Below, in pieces: positions 1 through 10,108 of a DNA stretch of 64,000 nucleotides. Position numbers and translations under genes: made by a program. Where the stretch lies: assembly GCA_025504975.1 (NCBI GenBank), contig JANUWI010000002.1, forward strand, positions 1,674,001 through 1,738,000, in the 5' to 3' direction. Each line of letters opens with the position of its first letter. Positions within the stretch are counted from its first letter, which is position 1. The notes under the pieces were generated by a model. It did no database searches, was not told the DNA's origin, and was given only the letters and a program-made list of their open reading frames with translations. Source of the DNA: Plenodomus lindquistii. Lineage: Eukaryota > Ascomycota > Dothideomycetes > Pleosporales > Leptosphaeriaceae.

Positions 1-15
1 TTTCGTCCTCTCGAC

Positions 16-693
16 CTACTCGTCGACGTCCATGGCCTCGACACCACCGCCAACCTTCATCTTCAACTTCCTCTTGCTCTTCGTCTTGGGCAGAGTCTCC
101 TCGAGATCGCTGTCCAATTCGCTCTCCTCGGCCGCAATCTCCTTCCTCCTCGCCGCCACCTTGTCCTTGACCTTTTGCAAATCGACCTCCATCTCCTCTT
201 CGTCAACCTCGGCCTTGGCAAACCTTTCGCTCGGCGGCAGCAAGTGCTGGTTCTCCTCGACCAATTTCCTATCCTCCTCGCGCTGCCTCTGCTTGTTGCC
301 GCGCATGCGCGTCTTGTAGAATGCGCGTTCCCTCCTGGCTCTAATCTCAGAGACTCTCGACATGGCCTTGAGGGTAGTCTGGATGAGGTCGCGGTTGTAG
401 CGGACGGGGATGTTGCGGCGCTGGGCGAAGGTAAGGGTGCTGTCGACGGTCATTTCCTTGCCATGCGCGCGGCGGAAGGATTTGGTCCAGGCGAGTTTGC
501 GGGGATTGCGCTTCATTTTGAAGTTCTTGTGGCATTTTGACTTGCAGAAGCGGAAGGCCTTTGCATCGTTGCGGACTGTGTTCCTACATTAGTATGTCGT
601 TCTGTGCATCTTCTAGGAGGAAGGCGCACCAAAAGTGATGCCCTTGGACGGGTAGACAGGCGCGGAACAAAAGTAGCACGTCTCGATTCTCAT
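16..693 (-). CDS. RLP24: Ribosome biogenesis protein RLP24 (L24e family)
   Basis: Two exons, complement of 16-575 and 630-693, joined across a 54 bp GT-AG intron, giving 207 residues. The join restores the reading ITF-V-RND expected of the L24e fold. The N-terminus carries the L24e zinc-binding cysteines (C6, C9, C32, C36), followed by a basic HKNFKMKRNPRK segment, then a long charged C-terminal tail that is Glu- and Lys-rich. This tail distinguishes RLP24 from ribosomal eL24. RLP24 is a pre-60S assembly factor that holds the eL24 site and recruits the AAA-ATPase Drg1 for cytoplasmic recycling (family knowledge). The start is the ATG preceding the RIETCYFC motif. It is divergent from PAM18 across 326 bp. 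The identification is secure. Confidence 0.94.
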
Positions 694-1019
694 CTTGTCG
701 GGGGTGCGCGAGGGTAAATCGCGACTTTGGAGGTGTGGAGTGAGTGAAGTTGCCCGCCGCAATGTTCCAGAAAATTGTAGACCGGCCAAGATTTCGCGCA
801 CTGACCGCCTTTAAGTGGGCGAATCAGACGACCCCGCGACCGCGGTAGCCTCCATTTTTCCTTCCCGAGGCCGCTGCAACGACGACGCCATTCATTCATT
901 CACTTTGGTCACACTTCACTCTCGATATAAGCCAATACCCGATTTCGACGTCACAGTCTCTTACAACCGCTTTCACCGTCCCAAAGTAGCAGAGACAGCC
1001 GACGCAAGAGAAAGAGGAT
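694..1019. promoter_or_regulatory. Bidirectional promoter RLP24/PAM18
   Basis: This 326 bp gap separates the divergent starts of a ribosome-assembly gene (minus) and a mitochondrial import gene (plus), so both promoters must lie here. I see no clear TATA box. A GC-rich stretch near 830-850 is the only notable element. Confidence 0.6.
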
Positions 1020-1507
1020 ATGTCCGCTTGGGTGTGGATTGCCGGTGCGGGCGCGGCCGCCTTCTTCGTACGGGTTCCCCTCATTCCTGCCACGTCCGGA
1101 TCGGGCATTATTGGCAGTGTCCTCGAGGCGTATCACTGATGTAGTCCGGAACGTCGTAGCTAATTGTTGATTGTTAGGGCCGCGCAGCGCTCGTCGCAAT
1201 ACGAAGATCAGGCGGTGGCGCTGGAGCACTCGGACGGGGTTACTACAAGGGTGGCTTCGAGCCAAAAATGACACGAAGAGAAGCCGCTCTTATACTAGAA
1301 ATGCCGTACGTGTCCTCGCACGGTGTCATGGTGGACATGGCACGACAGCGACTAACGACGTACAGTGAACGAGGCATAACGAAAGAACTCCTACGAAAGA
1401 AGCACCGATCACTCATGCTTTTGAACCACCCGGATCGAGGTGGTAGCCCATACCTAGCCACCAAAGTCAACGAGGCGAAAGAATTGTTGGAGAAGGAGGT
1501 CAAATAG
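1020..1507 (+). CDS. PAM18: Mitochondrial import motor J-protein PAM18/TIM14
   Basis: Three exons (1020-1067, 1178-1305, 1366-1507) give 105 residues. The introns are 110 and 60 bp, both GT-AG. Residues about 4-24 form a single N-terminal membrane segment, followed by a Gly-rich linker and the YYKGGFEPKM motif diagnostic of PAM18. A C-terminal J domain follows, with the HPD triad at residues 80-82 in LLNHPDRGG. The protein sits in the inner mitochondrial membrane and stimulates mtHsp70 in the TIM23 presequence translocase motor (family knowledge). The length matches short fungal members. The first exon encodes only the start of the membrane helix, so a gene caller that misses the splice would truncate the protein. 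Confidence 0.92.
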
Positions 1508-1962
1508 AGCCAATGCGCTGGAAAGAGAAGGAGGTTGTATACCAAGAATTTGTACTATATTACGACACGATATCGCAGCATCAGCATGGCGTTGCAATGA
1601 AACATGAAGCTCTAGGCGCTTTGCCTAGGTCGAGAACAATCACACTCTACATTTTGGTTATGGAGACTCACGCAGAATGCCTCACACTCAATGTGCTCTT
1701 CTCCATTTGGGTCAAGGTCCAAACGTTGTGTGTACATCAGTGGATGCTCGATACGATTCATTACCACAAACTTAGTTGCTAACTCGAATTTCAGAGCGGC
1801 ATTGGATCTACTATAGAAGAGTACGCAACGGAACCAGCGAATAGACACACAGCATAAGCGCCGATCGTAGCGGCACCCCGACGCCTCAGCCTCATTCCGC
1901 TATTCCGCAACTGTTACTCTGAAATCCATCCTATTCTGAAGTTCCCACCGCCATCTTTCATC
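1508..1962. other. Intergenic, PAM18 to HET gene 1
   Basis: A 455 bp stretch holding the PAM18 3' region and the promoter of the following HET gene. I see no supported gene or motif. A pyrimidine- and A-rich leader precedes the HET start codon. Confidence 0.5.
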
Positions 1963-3594
1963 ATGACTAGCACCAGTAGGTACGACTATCAAACCTTGGA
2001 ACCATCTGACATCAGACTATTACACCTTCTTCCTGCTCAGAGGGACGCCCAAATCCGAGTGAGCCTGATACATGTCCGCCTTGACGACGCACCTGCTTTC
2101 GAGGCTCTGTCGTATACGTGGGGAGATGTGACCGTTGGACATCCGATATACTGCGACGATACGGGCAAAGTGCTTCTTGTCACGAAAAATTGCGAGGACG
2201 CGTTACGTGCGCTGCAAGAACAGGACATCGAACGAATCCTATGGATCGATGCTATCTGTATCAACCAGCAGAACCTTGACGAGCGGAGTAGCCAGATCTT
2301 ACTCATGCCAGACATCTACACTCGAGCCGTACGAGTTGTTGCCTTTCTCGGGGCGGCTTCTGGGGACAGCGATGTAGCAATGGACTTCATCATTGATGAT
2401 GCGAACCCAATTCAGAGAAACGGTCGCCCATCGATATCGCCGCTTCAGCGAAGAGCCATCAATGGAATCCTGGAACGCCCTTACTTCACACGAGTTTGGA
2501 TTCTCCAAGAAGTCATGCTGGCAAAAGAGGTACATGCTGTCATCGGAGACAGATCAGTCGATTGGCGATCATTCACGGCTTCCGTTTATTACGTGCAGAT
2601 CAGCGCCAATATGCATGTTATACCGGTGTACACGAGTCCGACACCAGCCGTTATGCTGTGGCGCGACTATACAGGATCAGGCAGACCTCAGACACTGCTA
2701 CAATTCCTGGATCAGTCACGGCACTGTGATGCCACGGACCCACGAGACAAGGTCTTCGCGTTATTGGCCATGACACCGGAAAATTCTGAGCAAGAACTGC
2801 TGCCAAACTACCGGCAATCAGTTCAAGACGTATACATCTCCTTGGCAAGATATCTCATTACACGCGATGGAAACCTGGATGTGCTATCTCATTGCACCAG
2901 ACACGAACAGTTTCACAAGTTTCCGTCCTGGGTGCCGGATTGGAGTACGAAGAGAACGTCGAAAGCATTCATCCATCCAAGCGTTGGTACCAAGACTTAC
3001 ATGGCGGATGGTGGCCTCACGCCAAGTATCCGCTTCGACAATAAGACAGGGGCTTTGCACCTACAAGGGCGCATAATCGATAGCATATCTCGCGTTCAAC
3101 CCAGTACTGGCGTTTTGGAGACAGGGTTATTAGAGCTATGGGAAGAAATTGCCCTGGCCGCAATGGAGATAGCACCGCGACATACAACCAAAGACGTGTT
3201 CCTCGAGACATTGACAGCTTACCCATACACAAGCCACCCACCTGTCAATCCGTTCGAGCGATTCTACCCGGCATGGAGATCCAGCAAACTTCGTGGACGC
3301 ATTGCTATGTCGGGAGACACGGGTTCTGCAGCTATGGTCCAGAACATGGTAGAGGACAAATGTCTGGGACGAGCTTTCTTTTCCACCATTCAAGGCCATG
3401 TTGGTATTGGGCCCAGTGAGACACAGGAACACCACGTGGTTGCAGCACTGCTGGGTGGACGTATGCTAAATATACTAGAACCGCTGGGAGATGATCGATA
3501 TACGCTCATCGGAGAGTGCTTCGTACATGGAATGATGAACGGACAAGCGGTCCAAGAAGCCAATGGCGACTTCCAGACTTTCAAAATCGTATAG
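1963..3594 (+). CDS. HET-domain (heterokaryon incompatibility) protein 1
   Basis: An intronless 543-residue protein. The HET domain (PF06985) is shown by its conserved blocks: FEALSYTWGD at residues 46-55, ILWIDAICINQQ at 92-103 with the trailing NLDERS, and RAVRVVAFLG at 121-130. A C-terminal block typical of these proteins is also present: a GRAFFST..GHVGIGP segment, then a Gly-Glu-Cys-Phe-Val-His-Gly-Met-Met patch near residues 508-516. HET proteins are cytoplasmic regulators of self/non-self recognition and programmed cell death in filamentous ascomycetes, or serve in related innate-immunity roles. No NACHT, WD40, ankyrin or patatin partner domain is visible. A second, divergent HET gene lies 1.2 kb downstream in the same orientation. 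The family is certain; the allelic specificity, if any, cannot be told. Confidence 0.9.
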   Translation: MTSTSRYDYQTLEPSDIRLLHLLPAQRDAQIRVSLIHVRLDDAPAFEALSYTWGDVTVGHPIYCDDTGKVLLVTKNCEDALRALQEQDIERILWIDAICINQQNLDERSSQILLMPDIYTRAVRVVAFLGAASGDSDVAMDFIIDDANPIQRNGRPSISPLQRRAINGILERPYFTRVWILQEVMLAKEVHAVIGDRSVDWRSFTASVYYVQISANMHVIPVYTSPTPAVMLWRDYTGSGRPQTLLQFLDQSRHCDATDPRDKVFALLAMTPENSEQELLPNYRQSVQDVYISLARYLITRDGNLDVLSHCTRHEQFHKFPSWVPDWSTKRTSKAFIHPSVGTKTYMADGGLTPSIRFDNKTGALHLQGRIIDSISRVQPSTGVLETGLLELWEEIALAAMEIAPRHTTKDVFLETLTAYPYTSHPPVNPFERFYPAWRSSKLRGRIAMSGDTGSAAMVQNMVEDKCLGRAFFSTIQGHVGIGPSETQEHHVVAALLGGRMLNILEPLGDDRYTLIGECFVHGMMNGQAVQEANGDFQTFKIV

Positions 3595-3646
3595 ATAAAC
3601 AATGTCAACCCATCTCATCCCACGACCATCTCCCCAAAACCTCCCC

Positions 3647-4165
3647 TCACCCCTTACCCTTCCCCCGTCCCCAACACCCCTCACAAACCCCCTTCCCCCC
3701 ACTCTTCCCAACCTTCCTAACACTCCCACACCCCTTACACCACACATACCCCACCCCAAACCTCTTCCACACCTCCCCCTTCCTCCACCTCCCCCTCCGA
3801 TCCGCACCCCCGCCCGTCCCACAACTAATACAAAACCGGCCCATCCTATCCATCCCATCAACACCATACGCACCCTTGCGCATCGCATCTGCGAATTTCC
3901 CCGCAGCCCGGAGACGCAGGCATATCGTGCAAGTGAGGATGTTCTCGCGGCGTGCTGGGGGTGTGGTTTCGGAGTGGAGGAGCGCGGGGAGCGTGGTGCC
4001 GAGGGTGGGAATGAGGTGTGCGAAGTGTGGGTGGGTGGAGCGGAGAGTTTGGAGGGTTGGAAAGGAGAGGTGGGATAGGATTTCGAGGTGGAGTTCTGGG
4101 GGGAGGAGGAGGAGGGGTGGTTTGGTGGGTGGGAGGGATGGGGTGGGGTGTGGGTCGGGTGGCAT
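3647..4165 (-). CDS. Small F-box protein with four CxxC pairs
   Basis: A single-exon frame of 172 residues, convergent with HET gene 1 (52 bp between stops). Residues about 20-51 match an F-box: LLLPPELHLEILSHL followed by LQTLRSTHPHF. The rest has four regularly paired cysteines: C79/C82, C112/C115, C143/C146 and C161/C164. This suggests two zinc sites behind the F-box. F-box proteins usually recruit substrates to SCF ubiquitin ligases through Skp1. The N-terminus is Pro-rich (C-rich DNA) and the C-terminus Gly/Lys-rich (G-rich DNA), so part of the composition reflects the local skew. An open frame on the same strand reaches further upstream (to about 4475) but lacks domain support there. 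I chose the ATG just before the F-box. Confidence 0.72.
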   Translation of the reverse strand: MPPDPHPTPSLPPTKPPLLLLPPELHLEILSHLSFPTLQTLRSTHPHFAHLIPTLGTTLPALLHSETTPPARRENILTCTICLRLRAAGKFADAMRKGAYGVDGMDRMGRFCISCGTGGGADRRGRWRKGEVWKRFGVGYVWCKGCGSVRKVGKSGGKGVCEGCWGRGKGKG

Positions 4166-4791
4166 GGTTGGAAATGAGGAGGGTAGGATGGACAGGGATG
4201 GAGATTGTGGCAGGTGAGATTGAGATGGGTGGAGGTGATTGTTCAGGAGTTTCGAGATTTCCCCTCGCGCGTGCGCCAGGGAGTAGGCTATCTGGACTTG
4301 GTGGCTGATGTGGCTGGCTGAGGAGACAGCTCAAAGGTCGCAATCTTGTCTTGCCAGAAGCAATGCAGGTCGCTGTAAAGATATTCTGAAAATCGATGCT
4401 AAGATCCTCAAGTTCATAAAAATCATTTGGATAGACAGCCTGGGAGATTGTAGACAGGTGGGCGATGTACGTCACGTGGTGTGGGGCCTTGGGTCCCCCA
4501 GCCAGTGTCGCTCTAACTTAGCCAGCATACGTGTGATTGTTGCAGCACTCCGATTTTCAGCTCATCAATTATTCTTCAAAGGCGTCAATACTTTCAGTAT
4601 GTGTTTACCCAGATCTGACGACTTCTTCGCAGCACCTAGTCATGGTCGCGCGAATCCCGCAACAACACTGGAAGTTGCCAAGTCAAGGCGCCCCATTTGG
4701 GAAGGCAATGGCAGCCTTCTCGCGACCAGCGTAGCCTCGCTCGAATGTGAGACACAACTTGCTTTGACCTTCTCCTCGGCAGAGTGTTACC
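4166..4791. promoter_or_regulatory. Divergent intergenic region, F-box gene / HET gene 2
   Basis: A 626 bp gap between divergent starts. The left end (to about 4250) is strongly G-rich on the plus strand, continuing the skew of the F-box gene. No other gene is supported. Confidence 0.45.
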
Positions 4792-6592
4792 ATGGAGCTG
4801 CCTTTGTATCAATACCAACCCCTTGCATCTCGCCAAATTCGCGTTCTGGAGGCGCTTCCTGATGCGACACCTCGCATGACGGTCATCGAGTTGAAGAAAT
4901 CGAACCCTTCGAAGAAATATGCTGCTCTGAGCTACACCTGGGGAGCAGATACCACGACACTCCCTTTCCAGTGCGGCGCCCACAATCTGCCTGTACGACA
5001 GAATTTGTTGGACGCACTGCGTCGTTTGAGATATGTTGTGAAAGGCCCTATTTGGATTGATGCTATGTGTATCAATCAAGCCGACGAGAAGGAGAAGTTC
5101 GAGCAGATCAAGATGATGACGGATGTCTACAAGAGCGCGGAGAAGGTGTATGTGAGTTGCACACAGCAAGCAGAATAATTGAAGTAAATTGACATGCGTA
5201 TAGATCTGGCTTGGAGAAGAAATATCAGAAACGAAGGTAGCTGTCCAGCAACTAGAAGATGTTACAGCTAGTCTTAAGAGATGCAAGACACCTATCAGTC
5301 CCTCAGAAGTAAGGCTGGACCCATCCTTCGTGATTGGAATTCGCCATCTCCTCACATGTGCATGGTGGTCACGACTATGGGTCTTACAGGAAGCAACATT
5401 GGCTCGCGAAGCCATCTTTGTTTGCGGGTCTCACACCATGTCATGGAAGACGTTATCAGCTTTGACACGACAGATTAAGAGACTTGACCTTTACAGCACA
5501 TTTCGCGGTACCGACCAACGCCCAGAGTATTGCGACGGCTTTAACGAGATCATCAATGTCGAGTCGGTGCGTCACACACACTCAATAGACTTGGCTGCAA
5601 ATCTTTTTCGCATGTGCCGCCAGAGAATTTGCTTCGACCCGTGTGATCGTGTGTACGGTGTAATCGGGCTCATGGATCCGTACATTTACGACAGCTTTGT
5701 CTGGGAGCCTGGCGAGAAGGTTGAGGATCTCTATCCACCTTTTGTTGCGGTCCTACTTCAGCAGACAGCCGTTGCTGAGCTTCTAAGTCTCAATGAGACG
5801 ACGGAACGACATCCTGGACTTCCGAGTTGGTGCCCTGATCTTCACCATCGATCAGTCGCCGACTTATTGGTAGATTATGATGGATACCATGCTGGCTTCA
5901 ATATCCAGAGCACGACGACTTTTGGCTACGATCTAGAGGACTTTACCAAGATCCGAGGTAAAGGAATCGTTGTTGATACCATACAAAATGTTACCTCGGC
6001 TACGTGGGTGAGCACGAGAGAAGGAGGTCCTTCCAATGAGTTAGAGCATGACTTAACGTTGGCTAAAAACGTTCGGATATTGCAAGACTATACAGCAATT
6101 GCTAAAAGTCTAATACCGGAGGACGATATGTGGCGCCTGTTCGTAGGCGACATGATAGGGCCACAAGACAGCAAACTGAATCTCCTTGCCGGATTCTCCA
6201 CTATCCACGACAAACTAAGAAATCGTCGATGGCGAGCGGAAGCTAAAGACTACAGAGAAGCCTTCCAAGAGCTCCTCGCCATATCGCCGGAGTCTACAGA
6301 CTTCTCCAAGATGTCTTCGTCGATCCGGGGATATCTCAAAAGTGCGCGGCGAGTGTGCTATGGAAGGAGGTTCTTCACGACAAAAGACGGCCGCGTTGGG
6401 CTGGGTCCACGCTTGATGTCTGCGGGGGATGTGGTGTGTATCTTCAAATGCGTGAAGACACCATTTGTACTGAGACCTCACGAATTACTGCAGGATACTT
6501 ATTATTTGGTCGGAGAAGCATATGTTCATGGGATCATGCATGGAGAATATCTCAAAATTAAGAGAAGGTTTGGCTGGATAGATCTTGTCTGA
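4792..6592 (+). CDS. HET-domain (heterokaryon incompatibility) protein 2
   Basis: Two exons (4792-5151 and 5204-6592) with a 52 bp intron (GTGAGT...ATAG) give 582 residues. The HET blocks are YAALSYTWGA at residues 43-52 and IWIDAMCINQAD at 87-98; the intron then falls inside the domain, and IWLGEE resumes it at residue 121. Next come the conserved SRLWVLQEA segment and a C-terminal GRRFFTTKDGRVGLGP block with a Val-Gly-Glu-Ala-Tyr-Val-His-Gly-Ile-Met-His-Gly patch. It shares the architecture of HET gene 1 but differs in gene structure and sequence, so the pair is more likely an old duplication or independent acquisitions than a recent tandem copy. A role in non-self recognition or cell death is inferred from the family. 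Confidence 0.9.
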
Positions 6593-7954
6593 CGATTGAA
6601 GCACACCAAGTCGCTCCGTTTTAGAGCAAGCAAGCAAAGGATAAAGATGCAGCTCTAAAGTAAGTCTAAGTGACGCAACGCTATCGACACTACAATCCTC
6701 GCTGGTTTCACGATTTGACCTTCATACATTGGTACACAGCTATACTCCCGTGCCGAACACACCAGGTCCTTCCAAATTTCACCTCCCTTCATTCTCGGTG
6801 TGGTCTATTCCACAGGGATCATCGCCAGCTACTCGAGACCGCGCTCAATCTCCGACTCCGGCTGACCTTTGTACATGACAGAAAGAAGAGATGTATCAGG
6901 CGGTGCAGGTAGTCCGATCGCAACTGCGCCACGACAAGCTTGAAAGGGCATAACGTAGTCATGGGGAGCCAACTTTGTCTTTTCCGTGGAACTTATATGG
7001 GCATCGCAGGCACTCTTATTACTGCCTTCTGTGGAGGTTTCGGTCGGCATGTTGTTGTTTTGAGCTGAGCTGTTCCCTTCCGTAACGATTTTGTGACGGT
7101 GAGTTTGGTAAGTGCTCAGGATTGGAGTCGCTGTCTAATACGGTATATAGTACTGGAAGCTTGCTCCGGTACTTTACTTCCCCGAGTTTGTCTCATCATG
7201 GTTCTTGTGTTTTCTGGACAATGCGAGAGGACGGTAGAATGGACTCGATAATTCCACTGTGGTAAGCCTTGATTACAAATGGTCTATGGTACGCTGCTTT
7301 TCTCTCCTCCTGCCTCTGTCAAGTTGAATGACCCCTAAGATCGGTCGTGCTGGGCACTAGGAAGTTGATTCGACGGGCAATGCACATATTCCTGTTGAAG
7401 GTATGAGTACCTCGCCGTGGAGTTTATGCTGCGACGAAATTAGACTTGTATGGTACTAAAGCGCATAGCTACCGAGCGGTCTATGAGTGTGACAAGCCCA
7501 GATGGATTAGAACTTGAATTTCGTCCGCCAATTGGCCTACTGACATTATTTTCTGCATTCAGAAATAGTCGTAACATCAAATACAAGTCCATGTTGACGC
7601 CATCGCTTGGCAGCATTGGGGTGCCCCACTGTTGGCGGGACTACTGCACCGCCGCTGTGCGGAGAGCGCAACCACACCCTGAACGTCTCTATCTCCCGTC
7701 GGCACCAGTTCACCCATTAAGGCGCCATCCCGTTATAGGAAGCTCTTATTTGTACCAAGACCTTTCCCAAGATGATGTACATCGCTTGCAATGGCAGCGA
7801 TTGTGTCGCGAGTCACGAATGCTCCGAGCACGCCACTCACAAAACGTTATGATATAAGGCCCGAAGGCATGGTTCGTACAGCTTTTGAGTGGCTGTAGAT
7901 CGAGAGTTCTATTGTTTCAATTCAACAAGGACTTGCATTCATCGTCTTGGCATC
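6593..7954. other. Gene-poor spacer between HET gene 2 and the M14 gene
   Basis: About 1.36 kb with only weak coding signals: a 73-codon minus-strand frame (6829-7050, listed separately) and a short minus-strand frame near 7580-7720 rich in paired cysteines. I could not confirm either. Base composition is unremarkable. Confidence 0.4.
6829..7050 (-). CDS. Possible small protein, unrecognised
   Basis: A 73-codon frame with balanced, protein-like composition: a Ser/Thr/Lys-rich N-terminal third, then HDYVMPFQACRGAVAIGLP, and a Glu-rich end. It has no signal peptide, membrane segment or known motif. It stands in an otherwise empty spacer, and no overlapping frame is better, which is the main argument for it. 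It could equally be chance. Confidence 0.3.
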   Translation of the reverse strand: MPTETSTEGSNKSACDAHISSTEKTKLAPHDYVMPFQACRGAVAIGLPAPPDTSLLSVMYKGQPESEIERGLE

Positions 7955-9607
7955 ATGCGCTTTACACCTCGCGCAGTTCTATGCACATTGCCGCTGCACG
8001 TACAAGTTGCCTTGGCCGATCGATATGCCAGCAATCAGAACCCTACTGTAATCGATAAACCTCAAGTTGCAGCAAACTTTCCAGACGTTGATGGCGTCAA
8101 GCTACTTTCTCCATTCTTCTCAGATTCTGGTAGCATTGCGACTACTTTCAAGAATGGAACATCCGGTCCCACCCCGCAAAGTGTGCTAGGTATGCAACGA
8201 GTAGTCAGTCAATTTTGAACCAAGTATGCTGAAGTAATGATAGAGACCTTCGTAAAAGGCCTATCGGAGCGCAATGGATGGCTGAAATACAACGATGATC
8301 TGGAGTCAGAGGAAGGTCGCAAGATCCCATACGTCACCGTGTCGAACGGAAAGAAGGGATCAAAGAAGCTGAGAGTGTGGATTCAGGGTGGGCAGCATGG
8401 TGATGAACCAGCTGGAGACCAGGGCGTCCTGGCTTTGCTCGGAAAATTCTCCGATGACTCTCATTGGACGTCGACAGTGCTCGAGAAGATCGACTTCCTC
8501 ATACTTCCACGCTACAATGCCGATGGTGTAGAGTACTTCCAGCGACAGCTGGCGTCAAATTATGATCCCAATCGCGACCATGCGGTTCTCGAGCGACAGC
8601 AAACCCGAGCCATAAGGCGTCTTCAATCAAAATTCGATCCTCACATCTTCACGGATAACCACGAGTATACAGGGGTCAATCCTGTGGCACAGCGGTACAT
8701 ACGCGCGCAAGACCTGCTCGTCTCAGCGAACAAGAACCAAAATGTCAACCCAGATATTCGTGCTCTGAACGAGCAATTTGTTCAGGATGTATTCGCCGCA
8801 GCGGAAGACAACGGTCTCCGCACTGGAGCTTATTTTACGACCAGCGTCGTCAATGACACAATCACAATCGAAGAGCCTGACGCACATCCCCAGGCCAATC
8901 ACAAAGGTGCAGGAAACTACCAGACTTTGACTTTCCTTATCGAGACACGTGGTATCCGACTTGCAAACCAACATTTCCAGCGCCGTGTGGCCTCACACAT
9001 CATCACGCTGGAGACTATCATCAACAAGGCTGTCGATGAATTCGACACGGTCTACAACACGATTGAGACCGGTCGCAAAGCTTTCACAGAGAGTCAAGAC
9101 GATATCGTCGTTGCGTACGAACAGCGCGTAACAAACAAAAATATCACATTCATCAACGCTGCGAATGGCACTCTTGTGGACGTCCCAGTTTTGTCCCGAA
9201 ACAGCGATCCCTATAACGTCACATTGTATCGATCTCGACCAACAGCATACGTATTTTCGCGTGCCTGGGCTGATGTAGCCGAGCGTCTCCGAGTGTTAGG
9301 TGTCAAAGTTGATGTCCTGGACGAAGACTTTGCGGGCACAGTCGAGGCCTTGGTTGTAGAGACAGCAGAGCTGGCGGAGACCAAATTCGAGGGCATTGCA
9401 GGAACAACAGTAGCGACCAAAACGACTCAACGGGCTGTGAGGATCCCTGCGGGTGGGTTCTATGTCAGTACCAAGCAAAAGAACGCCGGTTATGCTTTTG
9501 CGCTGTTAGAACCTGAGGGCGAGGCAAGTCTGGCCTACTACAACAAGATTCCCTTGGAGGTAGGCGACGAGTATCCCATCTTCAGAGTAAAAGGAGTTGC
9601 AGAATAG
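7955..9607 (+). CDS. Secreted M14 zinc carboxypeptidase-like protein
   Basis: Two exons (7955-8189 and 8244-9607, intron 54 bp) give 532 residues. The first about 21 residues form a signal peptide (Ala-Val-Leu-Cys-Thr-Leu core). The peptidase M14 fold is indicated by a zinc-binding HGDE (H130, E133), the substrate-site segment LPRYNADG, DPNRD, a third probable zinc ligand in DNHEYTG (H218) and a candidate catalytic Glu in TFLIETRG (E312). All key positions are present, so the enzyme is probably active. It would release C-terminal residues from peptides, or act on a related amide substrate, outside the cell. The roughly 200-residue C-terminal extension is not assigned. Another in-frame ATG lies 66 bp upstream (7889), but starting there would bury the signal peptide. 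Confidence 0.85.
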
Positions 9608-10108
9608 ATTACTTTCGACTATCAATTTAGTAATACGACGACTTTTCATTTGTGTTATCGGCGAAACTTCCGATCTTTATGCTGGGATCATTCTTGCGAC
9701 CTTTCGCCTTCCTGTTCCAGCTCTGATCATCAGGTACGAACGCTAGCCGACGACCCTTACACTTGTGAAGTTACATCAACGACCTCAATTCTCCGCATCA
9801 CTTACCCCGCATCCGTTTTAGTTTCAACAATAAGCAGCGACTAGTCCTCGTCATCAAAAGGTCACGTCTGCAGTGGACTAGGGGTAATTTGGTGGAGAAG
9901 GACGTCGATCTCGTGAACGAGCAATCTCCACCGGTATTCATGAAGGTTTTCAGATGATCAATACGATGATTCGGCTACATCGGGTGAATGTTAGTGCGAC
10001 AGCGCTCAATGGTCTGATCTATAAGATATGCACGCAGTATGCGTGAGAGCTTAAGCCAACATCGATAGCCACGTCGGGAGAGTACAGTGTTATCTCTCCA
10101 CATTCACA
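9608..10108. promoter_or_regulatory. Intergenic with candidate TATA element before the DUF5695-like gene
   Basis: A 501 bp gap. A TATAAG sequence at 10020-10025 lies about 85 bp before the downstream ATG and is a plausible core promoter element. No gene is supported here. Confidence 0.4.

Noticed and set aside
7580..7720. Short minus-strand frame with a Pro-Gln-Cys-Cys and other cysteines, recalling a hydrophobin
   Set aside because: Only part of the cysteine pattern is present, there is no signal peptide in frame, and attempted splicing at the 3' side meets a stop. Evidence is too weak.
7450..7857. 135-codon plus-strand frame upstream of the M14 gene
   Set aside because: No domain or signal features; His/Arg-rich composition suggests a chance frame.
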